A DNA stretch of 64,000 nt from Mucilaginibacter sp. SG564 (GTDB taxonomy: Bacteria; Bacteroidota; Bacteroidia; Sphingobacteriales; Sphingobacteriaceae), in assembly GCF_013149275.1 (NCBI RefSeq), contig NZ_JABGNA010000002.1, forward strand, positions 372,001 to 436,000, written 5' to 3'. Both the position numbers and the translations under genes were made by a program. This document shows positions 1 to 7,027 of this stretch, piece by piece. The notes beneath the pieces are model-generated. The model searched no databases. It worked only from the letters and a program-made list of their open reading frames with translations, and was not told the origin of the DNA. Each line of letters begins with the position of its first letter. Positions within the stretch are counted from its first letter, which is position 1.

Positions 1-1
1 T

Positions 2-1603
2 GCCGGTAAAAACGGCGGTAGGGTATTAACCCGTTTTCCGCCAGAACCTAACGGTTATTTACACATAGGGCATTCCAAATCCATTTGTTTGAACTTTGGA
101 CTGGCACAAAAATACAACGGCAAAACCAACCTCCGTTTTGACGATACCAATCCCACCAAAGAAGAGACTGAATACGTAGACAGCATCAAAGAAGACATCA
201 AATGGCTTGGTTTTGAATGGGCCGAAGAGTTGTATGCTTCTGACTATTTTGACCAGCTATATGAGTTTGCCGTAACCCTGATCAAAAATGATTTGGCTTA
301 TGTTGATGACAGCACCGCCGAAGAGATAGCTAAACAAAAAGGAACTCCAACCGAACCCGGTACGCCAAACCAGTACCGTAGCCGTTCTGTTGAAGAAAAT
401 CTGCAGTTATTTGCCGATATGAAAGCCGGTAAATATCCGGATGGAGCCAAAGTGCTACGCGCCAAGGTCGACTTGGCATCGCCAAACATGCACCTGCGCG
501 ATCCACTGATGTACCGCATTAAACACGCACATCATCACCGCACGGGTGACAAATGGTGTATCTATCCGATGTATGATTTTGCCCATGGCGAATCAGACGC
601 TATCGAAAAGATCACTCATTCTGTTTGTACACTGGAGTTTGTACCACACCGTCCGCTATACGATTGGTTTATTGAAAAGCTCGATCTTTTCCCGTCAAAA
701 CAATATGAGTTTGCCCGGTTAAACCTCAACTATACTGTAATGAGCAAGCGTAAGCTGTTGCAATTGGTAGAGGATAAACATGTGGAAGGTTGGGACGATC
801 CGCGGATGCCTACCATTAGTGGCTTGCGCCGCCGTGGTTATACGCCCGCCAGTATCCGTGAGTTTTGCGACCGCATCGGCGTAGCCAAACGCGAAAACAT
901 GATCGACGTTGGTTTGCTGGAATTCTGTATCCGCGAGGATCTCAATAAAACCGCCTGGCGCCGCATGGCTGTACTTGACCCGATCAAATGTATCCTGACC
1001 AACTACCCGGAAGGTGAAACCGAGATTATGCATGGTGAAAACAATCCCGAGGTTGAGGGTGGCGATGGTAGCCGTGAGTTTCCGTTTAGCCGCGAACTAT
1101 GGATTGAGCGCGAGGATTTTATGGAAGAGCCACCAAAGAAATTCTTCCGTCTGGGTGTTGGCCTAATGGTACGCCTGAAAAATGCCTATATCATCCGCTG
1201 CGACAGCTTTATAAAAGATGCTGATGGCAACGTGACCGAGATCCACTGTACTTATCTGCCCGAGTCAAAATCAGGCAATGATACCAGCGGTATCAACGTA
1301 AAAGGCACCATACACTGGGTGAGCGTACCACATGCTAAAACTGCCGAAGTGAGATTGTACGACCGCCTGTTTCAGGTTGAAGATCCATCAAACGAGGATG
1401 GTGACTTTAAAGATTACCTGAACCCGAACAGCCTGCAAATATTACCGAAGGCCTATATAGAACCCGATCTGGCCAACGCCACACCAGGTAAAGCCATACA
1501 GTTTATGCGTAAAGGCTATTTTACCTTAGACAAATATTCTACTCCAGATCATCTCGTGTTTAACCGCACCGTGACATTGAAAGATGGCTGGGTGAAGAAA
1601 TAA
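2..1603 (+). CDS. glnS: Glutaminyl-tRNA synthetase (5' end outside window)
   Basis: Class I aminoacyl-tRNA synthetase that charges tRNA-Gln in the cytoplasm. The reading frame is open from base 2, so the true start lies upstream of the window. The ATP-binding HIGH motif is visible at the very beginning ([15 protein letters not shown]) and the KMSKS-type loop appears as VMSKRKL about 210 residues later. The C-terminal anticodon-binding beta-barrels run to the TAA stop. The Gln rather than Glu specificity call rests on the GlnRS-type [12 protein letters not shown] signature; a separate GluRS (gltX) is also present in the window. A hairpin terminator follows. Confidence 0.96.
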   Translation, partial: AGKNGGRVLTRFPPEPNGYLHIGHSKSICLNFGLAQKYNGKTNLRFDDTNPTKEETEYVDSIKEDIKWLGFEWAEELYASDYFDQLYEFAVTLIKNDLAYVDDSTAEEIAKQKGTPTEPGTPNQYRSRSVEENLQLFADMKAGKYPDGAKVLRAKVDLASPNMHLRDPLMYRIKHAHHHRTGDKWCIYPMYDFAHGESDAIEKITHSVCTLEFVPHRPLYDWFIEKLDLFPSKQYEFARLNLNYTVMSKRKLLQLVEDKHVEGWDDPRMPTISGLRRRGYTPASIREFCDRIGVAKRENMIDVGLLEFCIREDLNKTAWRRMAVLDPIKCILTNYPEGETEIMHGENNPEVEGGDGSREFPFSRELWIEREDFMEEPPKKFFRLGVGLMVRLKNAYIIRCDSFIKDADGNVTEIHCTYLPESKSGNDTSGINVKGTIHWVSVPHAKTAEVRLYDRLFQVEDPSNEDGDFKDYLNPNSLQILPKAYIEPDLANATPGKAIQFMRKGYFTLDKYSTPDHLVFNRTVTLKDGWVKK

Positions 1604-1652
1604 ACGAAGCCCCAGCTCTCTAAAAGGGGAGCTTTTGATTGGCATATTTTTT

Positions 1653-1684
1653 AAAGCCCGGTTTTCAGGAATCGGGCTTTTCTT
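1653..1684 (+). terminator. Rho-independent terminator after glnS
   Basis: The inverted repeat AAAGCCCG / CGGGCTTT with a short AT-rich loop is followed by T residues. It lies about 50 bp after the glnS stop and upstream of the next gene. A weaker second hairpin (AGCTCTC..GGGGAGCT) precedes it at about 1615-1635. Confidence 0.75.
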
Positions 1685-1728
1685 GTTTTCGGAGTAAGGG
1701 TATATACGCATTAAGGTGTCATGGTTTT

Positions 1729-1989
1729 ATGAAAAAGTTAATGCTATCCATCATAATGCTCGTATTCTTGATGAGCTGCAAAACGCAACAAATATCATTG
1801 GGCTTATCCGAGCAAAAATTCACCCGGGATCACCCTACTGCTACTCGTGTAGAACTCTCCGTTTACAGAACCGTTTACCAGGATAATCAGACCACCGAAT
1901 TTTATTATTTTAAAGACGGTAAGCTATACAAAATGGATCATGGATTTGCACCTTATGGGTCAACAAAGCCGGTACCTACACGTCAATGA
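1729..1989 (+). CDS. Small lipoprotein, function unknown
   Basis: An 86-residue protein with a lipoprotein signal peptide: MKKLMLSIIMLVFLMSCKTQ, lipobox Cys at residue 17. The mature part is short and polar, with a YRTVYQDNQTTEFYYFKDGKLYKMD stretch compatible with a small beta-sheet fold. I chose the ATG at 1729. An upstream in-frame start at 1639 would place the glnS terminator hairpin inside the coding region and put an implausible extension before the signal peptide. No family is recognised. Confidence 0.7.
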   Translation: MKKLMLSIIMLVFLMSCKTQQISLGLSEQKFTRDHPTATRVELSVYRTVYQDNQTTEFYYFKDGKLYKMDHGFAPYGSTKPVPTRQ

Positions 1990-2005
1990 CTCCTCTCTTA
2001 AGGAA

Positions 2006-2839
2006 TTAGGGAGTATATTTTTTGTATACGTTGTATAGGATATTCAGATCGAATTCGGTCATGGTTGGAGTTTCGTCTGTTTGAACAAAGTGACGTTTAA
2101 AGGCTACGATGGCTGCGGTAAGGTCGCGGGTATCATAGCCGATGAGTTTGAGGGCCGTGGCATAGTCGAAATTATCGGGTGGAACCTCCAGCAGGTAATC
2201 GCGCCAGTAGCCGAAGCCTTTATCGGCGAGCAATTTCCAGGGAAAGAAGGGTCCAGGGTCGGGCTTACGCAGCGGGGCTATATCTTGGTGCCCAATAAAA
2301 TTACTTGTTGGGATACCGTACACTTTTTTAAGCTGTGTTAACAAGGCCAGCAGGCTTTTTACCTGGGTATCATTAAATGGTTCGTGCCCATTATTATCGA
2401 TCTCGATACCGATGGAGCAACTGTTCATATCGCTGATACTACCCCAACGGCTGATGCCTGCATGCCAGGCCCGAAGATAGTCATTCAGCATATGATATAT
2501 CTTACCATCCTTACCCACCACATAATGGGCGCTCACCTGTGGCTTTACCAAAGTAAATGTTTTAAGCGTTTGCTGTATAGAATCCTGCGCGGTAAAATGA
2601 ATGATCACATAGTTGGGTTTACGCAAGTTAAAATTCACCGTGCCCACCCACTCGCCAGGAATATTAGCGCCTGCACTATCCACCAGCATAGGCACCTGTG
2701 TCTGTTCGATCACTTTTACAACCGAATCTGTCTTGCTCGTATACACCTTATTGGTTAAAGCATAAGGCCCTTTCGGCGAACAGGAACTCAAAGCCGCCAA
2801 TGCAGCTATGGAAAATATGATGTAATGGTAGTTTTTCAT
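2006..2839 (-). CDS. N-acetylmuramoyl-L-alanine amidase (Amidase_2, lipoprotein)
   Basis: Zinc amidase that cleaves the MurNAc to L-Ala bond of peptidoglycan, probably acting on muropeptides at the inner face of the outer membrane as AmiD does. The start at 2839 gives a lipoprotein signal with lipobox Cys at residue 20 (ALSSC). The Amidase_2 fold is shown by NYVIIHFTAQD (zinc His81), the AWHAGISRWG segment, SIGIEIDNNG, and the GHQDIAPLRKPDPG loop carrying His184 and the Asp195 region. A C-terminal extension of about 70 residues resembles the helical tail of AmiD-like enzymes. An in-frame ATG seven codons upstream is possible but would displace the signal peptide. Confidence 0.9.
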   Translation of the reverse strand: MKNYHYIIFSIAALAALSSCSPKGPYALTNKVYTSKTDSVVKVIEQTQVPMLVDSAGANIPGEWVGTVNFNLRKPNYVIIHFTAQDSIQQTLKTFTLVKPQVSAHYVVGKDGKIYHMLNDYLRAWHAGISRWGSISDMNSCSIGIEIDNNGHEPFNDTQVKSLLALLTQLKKVYGIPTSNFIGHQDIAPLRKPDPGPFFPWKLLADKGFGYWRDYLLEVPPDNFDYATALKLIGYDTRDLTAAIVAFKRHFVQTDETPTMTEFDLNILYNVYKKYTP

Positions 2840-2889
2840 GCGGATTGCTAATGTAAGCAAATAACACGCGAGGAGGGAAAGCGTTTTAA

Positions 2890-3106
2890 ATGAATTCTAT
2901 GTTGCCCATGGCTTGTTTTTTTAGCTGGTTCATAACCAATGGGATTGGCAGCATTAAAGGGCTCTTCAATATCACCAGGGTCGAGCACATTTTTGAGACT
3001 TTGCTCTAAATGTGCCCAAACACCGGTTAAAAATCGGATTAAAGCTTTACAGATGGTTTATTACATACTGACCCTTTGAACCGATTGTGAATTTCATTTA
3101 TTGGGC
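2890..3106 (-). pseudogene. Degenerate fragment of a ypfJ-type zinc metallopeptidase gene
   Basis: This strand encodes, in shifting frames, a decayed copy of the C-terminal half of the intact metallopeptidase at 3547-4413. One piece reads NEIHNRFKGSVCNKPSVKL against DEARNRLSETAYNKLSVKL. The next reads GVWAHLEQSLKNVLDPGDIE against GVWAHYEQSMKKVLDAGDIE. After a further frameshift it ends KKQAMGNIEF against QKQATGHIEP. Stops and small deletions near 3033-3046 separate the frames, so no functional protease can be made. The upstream part of the same relic seems to continue into the 61-residue peptide gene at 3107-3292. Confidence 0.85.
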
Positions 3107-3292
3107 TTAAAAACCAAATCCAGGATTCGCAATAGGGCATTCCCAAGGACGAGCAAGACGAGCATAAGGGCGACAATCATCTACATTGTCCGATTCTCTA
3201 CGTCCTTTCCACTTAAGGCCGCCTTTAATTTTTCCCAGGTCTTTGATTTCGAATTCTTTAAACTTTTCCAGTTTGCTTTCTTTTTTTTCCAT
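3107..3292 (-). CDS. Double-glycine leader peptide, RiPP/bacteriocin-precursor-like, core similar to YpfJ N-terminus
   Basis: A 61-residue ORF. Residues 1-25 (MEKKESKLEKFKEFEIKDLG then KIKGG) have the form of a Bacteroidota GG-type leader: charged, amphipathic and ending in KIKGG. The remaining 36 residues start LKWKGRRESDNVDDCRPYAR and contain two Cys, 20 residues of Arg/Pro/aromatic-rich sequence and the end NPGFGF. Residues 5-14 of the core are nearly identical to the start of the neighbouring YpfJ (MQWLGRRESDNVED). No modification enzyme or peptidase-containing ABC exporter is in the window. I chose the ATG at 3292; an ATG 13 codons further upstream would lengthen the leader atypically. 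It may be a true exported peptide, or an accidental fusion of a leader with a ypfJ relic. Confidence 0.5.
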   Translation of the reverse strand: MEKKESKLEKFKEFEIKDLGKIKGGLKWKGRRESDNVDDCRPYARLARPWECPIANPGFGF

Positions 3293-3546
3293 AATACAGT
3301 GTTTTAAGGTTATCCCTCTAATGACCCTCATAAATAGCAGTGATCGTTTTTAGAGAGATTCCAAATTAAACATATGAATTAACATTATCAATTGTTTAAC
3401 CGATTTCTCAAAAATAAAAAACACTATCATTTTCTGGTATTTCTTATAACCCCGTAAAAATTTATGGAATCACTTATGGGTAAATTTGCTTGCTGTAAAA
3501 CAGACCAATTACTTAACATAACAACTAACGGGGGCGTTTATAACGG

Positions 3547-4413
3547 TTACTCCAAATCCCCATTTCCAAAAGTATCACCCTGGTTAATATCTCCCGTTTC
3601 GTAGCCTTTTTTAAACCAGTACATGCGTTGGGCGCTGGTTCCGTGGGTAAAGCTATCGGGTTCTATGTGGCCGGTGGCTTGTTTTTGCAGACGGTCATCA
3701 CCAATGGCGTTGGCTGCCGTGAGGGCTTCTTCAATGTCGCCCGCGTCGAGCACTTTTTTCATGCTTTGCTCGTAGTGAGCCCAAACACCAGCATAAAAGT
3801 CGGCCTGGAGTTCCAGCTTTACGGAGAGTTTGTTGTACGCGGTTTCGCTAAGGCGGTTACGGGCTTCGTCCATTTTGGCCGAGGTTCCCAATAGATTCTG
3901 CACGTGGTGACCAACCTCATGGGCTATGACATAGGCTTGCGCAAAATCGCCACCAGCACCAAAACGGTTCTTAAGCTCGTCATAAAAAGAAAGATCGATA
4001 TACACTTTAGAATCTGCCGGACAGTAAAACGGCCCGGTTGCCGCACTGGCATTACCACAGGCCGATTCGGTATAATTTCTAAACAAGCTTAAATGAGGTT
4101 TTTCATACGTTTTGCCCATATCGCTGAAGATCTTCGTCCAGATATCTTCGGTATCGGCCAATATCACCCCCACAAACCGTGAGGCATTATCTTTGGATGC
4201 GTTTGGATCCCTGGCCTGCTGTTCGGTTTGCACCTGCCCATTGCTGGCAACCTGGTTCAACAATTGCGAGGTATCAACCCCGGTAAAATAGTAAATAGCC
4301 AGCGCTATGATACTTATAATACCACCACCCAGGGCAAAACGGCCACCGCCGCCTCCACCACCACCCCGGTTATCTTCTACATTGTCGCTTTCGCGTCTTC
4401 CAAGCCATTGCAT
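3547..4413 (-). CDS. ypfJ: Neutral zinc metallopeptidase, YpfJ/KPN_02809 family
   Basis: A membrane-anchored putative zinc peptidase of the Zn_peptidase family, 288 residues, which is usual for the family. It opens with the family signature QWLGRRESDNVED, followed by an uninterrupted run of eight Gly, a transmembrane segment at about 28-44, and the periplasmic catalytic domain. The HEVGHH motif is at residues 165-170, with a candidate third ligand in LELQADFYAG at about 201-205. The conserved HGTSAQR motif lies near the C-terminus. Substrates of the family are unknown. A decayed relative and a peptide sharing its N-terminus lie immediately downstream. Confidence 0.92.
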   Translation of the reverse strand: MQWLGRRESDNVEDNRGGGGGGGGRFALGGGIISIIALAIYYFTGVDTSQLLNQVASNGQVQTEQQARDPNASKDNASRFVGVILADTEDIWTKIFSDMGKTYEKPHLSLFRNYTESACGNASAATGPFYCPADSKVYIDLSFYDELKNRFGAGGDFAQAYVIAHEVGHHVQNLLGTSAKMDEARNRLSETAYNKLSVKLELQADFYAGVWAHYEQSMKKVLDAGDIEEALTAANAIGDDRLQKQATGHIEPDSFTHGTSAQRMYWFKKGYETGDINQGDTFGNGDLE

Positions 4414-4426
4414 ATTAAGCCCCCAG

Positions 4427-4440
4427 CCCCCTAAAGGGGG
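4427..4440. promoter_or_regulatory. GC hairpin just upstream of the ypfJ start
   Basis: CCCCC-TAAA-GGGGG lies 13 bases before the ypfJ ATG, so the message would begin with a tight hairpin followed by a G-rich stretch. The core resembles short GC palindromes scattered through Bacteroidota intergenic DNA. It could influence ypfJ translation, or simply be a repeat remnant. Confidence 0.4.
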
Positions 4441-4686
4441 TATTTTAATTTTCTGTAGTACAAGTTACAAATTATTGGACTTATTGTTTACCCTTTTTTG
4501 ATTGGAGTCCAGCGAAGTGTCGTTGGAATCGAATAGAAAAAAAATAAAAACTACTAAACTGATAGTCTTTTTTTTATATATTCGTAAATATATTATGAAA
4601 TCACGTAGGGGTAAATCTTTAATATGTTGTAATAGCTGTAGTTAACATCACTAACAGTTGTTTCATTTCTATTAAATTTTACCACC

Positions 4687-5367
4687 ATGATACCTGCCCT
4701 ACTCATCTGGCTCTTCAAAAAGTACCTGGCCCCGGTCTTAAAGGATAAACATATTAGCCCCTTAACTTTCATCGCGCCTTTAAAAAAAGTGGCGACCCTG
4801 CTGGCACTGCTTTACTTTTCATCGGGACTAATGGCGCAGGAGCAAATTGTTAAATACAATGTATTGCACAGCGGCAAAATAGTAGGTCATATGGACCTTT
4901 ACCAAAAACGCGAGGGCGATGACCTGTCATTGAAAATGATATCGCAGGTAAAAATGCGTTTCATCATGAGCATCCAGGTAGATATCCATGAGGAGTCTGT
5001 TTTTCAGAAAGGTAAGCTCATCAGCTCCAGCATTTGCCGCAAGGTGAATGGCAAAGAGAAAGCCAGTCGTCAAACCAAAGCTTGTGGAGATTGCTACCAG
5101 ACGCTAAACGATGGCAAGAGCGGACAACTTGGCCAAAAACAGATCAGTCAGAACTTAATGCTGCTATACTGCCGCGAGCCCGATAATAACGCGCAGATCT
5201 ATTGCGACAACTTTCAGCAGTTTTTGCAAATAAAACAGGTATCGCCGCATGTGTACCGCATTGATCTGCCCGATGGTAACTACAATTTTTACTCCTACAC
5301 CAACGGCGTATGCAGTAAGGTTGATATTCACCACTCGCTGTACACCATTCAAATACAACTGGCCTGA
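4687..5367 (+). CDS. Secreted protein of unknown function, DUF6134-like
   Basis: 226 residues. The N-terminus has two hydrophobic stretches. The second (PLKKVATLLALLYFSSGLMA followed by Q) looks like the real signal peptide, so the first 30 or so residues may be a misassigned extension; no closer Met was found. The mature protein begins QEQIVKYNVLHSGKIVGHMD and has the alternating-strand pattern of the Bacteroidota DUF6134 family (KYNV..GKxxG), as I recall it. Four Cys lie in the middle. It stands 24 bp upstream of the ECF sigma gene and may be co-transcribed with it. Function unknown. Confidence 0.7.
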   Translation: MIPALLIWLFKKYLAPVLKDKHISPLTFIAPLKKVATLLALLYFSSGLMAQEQIVKYNVLHSGKIVGHMDLYQKREGDDLSLKMISQVKMRFIMSIQVDIHEESVFQKGKLISSSICRKVNGKEKASRQTKACGDCYQTLNDGKSGQLGQKQISQNLMLLYCREPDNNAQIYCDNFQQFLQIKQVSPHVYRIDLPDGNYNFYSYTNGVCSKVDIHHSLYTIQIQLA

Positions 5368-5391
5368 ATTTTACAATTACGCTCTTCGTCC

Positions 5392-6033
5392 GTGAATTTG
5401 ACTGCCAAACAAGCTATCTTTAACGCAAACTTTCACCCTTTTAAAGTGGAATATAGCGATAGCTCGGTCATCAATTTACTCAAACAAGGCAGTCAAAAGG
5501 CTTTCGAATGGCTATTTAAAGAACACTTTAAAAGCCTGCACGCCTATGCCTATACTTTTTTAAAAGATGATGAAATGGCCGAAGAAATTGTACAAAATGT
5601 ATTTTGCCGGATCTGGGAAAAACGCGATAATCTTAAAACCGATGGTTCGCTCAAATCATACCTTTACCGGGCTGTGCATAACGAAAGTTTGAACTATTTA
5701 AAACATGAAAAAGTAAAGGCCAGCTTCGGCGTATATTATGCCGGGCAGCTGCAGCAGGACGAAGAAGAACAGGCATCAACCAAAGTAATGACCATCGAGC
5801 TGCAACAACGTATAGAAGAGGCCATGAGCGAGCTGCCACAGCAATGCCGTACTATTTTTCAGCTCAGCCGTTTTGAGCAGCTCAAGTACCAGCAAATTGC
5901 CGATCATCTAGGGCTTTCTATCAAAACCATAGAGAACCAGATGGGCAAGGCACTGCGGATAATGCGCCAGAAACTGGCGGAGTTTTTACCCATTATTTTA
6001 TTTTTATTAACCCGATGGCTACACAATGAGTAA
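5392..6033 (+). CDS. ECF sigma-70 factor, FecI-like Bacteroidota type
   Basis: An extracytoplasmic-function sigma factor that directs RNA polymerase to target promoters when released by its anti-sigma partner. Region 2 is visible as AFEWLFKEHFKSLHAYAYTF ... DDEMAEEIVQNVFCRIWEKR. Region 4 is EAMSELPQQCRTIFQLSRFE ... YQQIADHLGLSIKTIENQMG. The length of 213 residues is slightly above the family norm because of a 20-residue N-terminal extension from the GTG start; a start further inside is possible. The gene overlaps the fecR-type gene by 8 bp, so the two are co-translated. This pairing is typical of surface-signalling loci. Confidence 0.92.
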   Translation: MNLTAKQAIFNANFHPFKVEYSDSSVINLLKQGSQKAFEWLFKEHFKSLHAYAYTFLKDDEMAEEIVQNVFCRIWEKRDNLKTDGSLKSYLYRAVHNESLNYLKHEKVKASFGVYYAGQLQQDEEEQASTKVMTIELQQRIEEAMSELPQQCRTIFQLSRFEQLKYQQIADHLGLSIKTIENQMGKALRIMRQKLAEFLPIILFLLTRWLHNE

Positions 6034-7009
6034 CGCCAATATACATATGGATGATGATCTGCTGGTGAAATACCTGGCCGGCGAAGCTACGCCTGCTGAA
6101 CGCCAACAGGTAGAGGATTGGATGGCCGCCAGTGAAACCAACAAAAAGCTTTTTGCCGATTTTAAACTCATATGGAATCAAAGCCCGGTAACCGATCGAA
6201 ATGTAAGTGAAGATGACGCGTTTATCCGTTTGAAAAAGCGTATTGACAGTAATGCCGCCCCCCGGCGTGAGGCTGTGATCAAAAAACTGAGCCGCAAACA
6301 GTGGATAGGAATAGCTGCATCATTAGTTTTAATATGTACGGTACTCTGGTTAACTTTTAATCATGTTTACGATAATGGTTCGGTTTCATTTGTACGGATA
6401 GATAGTAAAGATAAAGTGCAAACCCAATCCCTTCCCGATGGGTCGGTGATCACCCTCAACACCCGATCAACTATTGTGTACCCGGGCCGGTTTACCGGCA
6501 ACATTCGCCCGGTAAGTTTACAGGGAGAGGCCTTCTTTAAAGTAAGCCCAGATAAAACAAAGCCATTTATAATTAAGGTGAATGATGTAACGGTTAGGGT
6601 AGTTGGAACGTCATTCAATATCAAGAGCCGTAATGGCAAAACCGAAGTGATTGTAGAAACGGGTATTGTACAGGTGAGCAAAAAGCAAAACAGCATTGAC
6701 CTGAACCCGGGCGAACAGGTAACAGTAACCAACGATCAGGCCTTATTAGCCAAACAACAGAGCAGGGGCAAATTGTATAACTATTACCTCACAGGACAAC
6801 TGGTTTGTGACAGAACTCCGCTAAGTGAGGTAGTAAGTACGCTGAACGAAGTATACAGTACGCACATTGTGATAGCTAATAAATCGTTGGAGAATTTGCC
6901 GATCACCACTACGTTTAAAGGCCAGTCGCTTGATGAAGTTCTGGATGTTATTTCCGGTACATTTAAGATCACCGTGATTCGAAATAACCAGCAGATCGTT
7001 TTTAAATAG
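6026..7009 (+). CDS. FecR-type anti-sigma factor (FecR + DUF4974 domains)
   Basis: Inner-membrane sigma regulator. The cytoplasmic N-terminal part (DDDLLVKYLAGEATPAERQQ, about residues 9-45) is the anti-sigma domain. A single transmembrane helix lies at about 93-110 (WIGIAASLVLICTVLWLTF). The periplasmic FecR domain (about 125-230) includes LPDGSVITLNTRSTIVYPG and GEAFFKVSPDKTKPFIIKV. The C-terminal domain (about 255-327) matches DUF4974, an STN-like fold. It overlaps the sigma gene upstream and lies 18 bp from the STN-repeat protein gene, the likely input partner. In characterised FecIR systems the periplasmic part receives the signal from a TonB receptor plug; here the partner looks different. 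Confidence 0.92.
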   Translation: MSNANIHMDDDLLVKYLAGEATPAERQQVEDWMAASETNKKLFADFKLIWNQSPVTDRNVSEDDAFIRLKKRIDSNAAPRREAVIKKLSRKQWIGIAASLVLICTVLWLTFNHVYDNGSVSFVRIDSKDKVQTQSLPDGSVITLNTRSTIVYPGRFTGNIRPVSLQGEAFFKVSPDKTKPFIIKVNDVTVRVVGTSFNIKSRNGKTEVIVETGIVQVSKKQNSIDLNPGEQVTVTNDQALLAKQQSRGKLYNYYLTGQLVCDRTPLSEVVSTLNEVYSTHIVIANKSLENLPITTTFKGQSLDEVLDVISGTFKITVIRNNQQIVFK

Positions 7010-7027
7010 CAACTTCTACCTTATACC

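Noticed and set aside
1639..1728. Upstream extension of the small lipoprotein
   Set aside because: The extension spans the glnS terminator hairpin and would precede the signal peptide with unrelated residues.
3107..3292. Complete RiPP biosynthetic cluster
   Set aside because: Only a precursor-like ORF is present; no lanthionine synthetase, radical SAM, grasp-type ligase or peptidase-containing exporter is nearby. The MarR/RND/TolC system at 25-31 kb is an ordinary multidrug pump.
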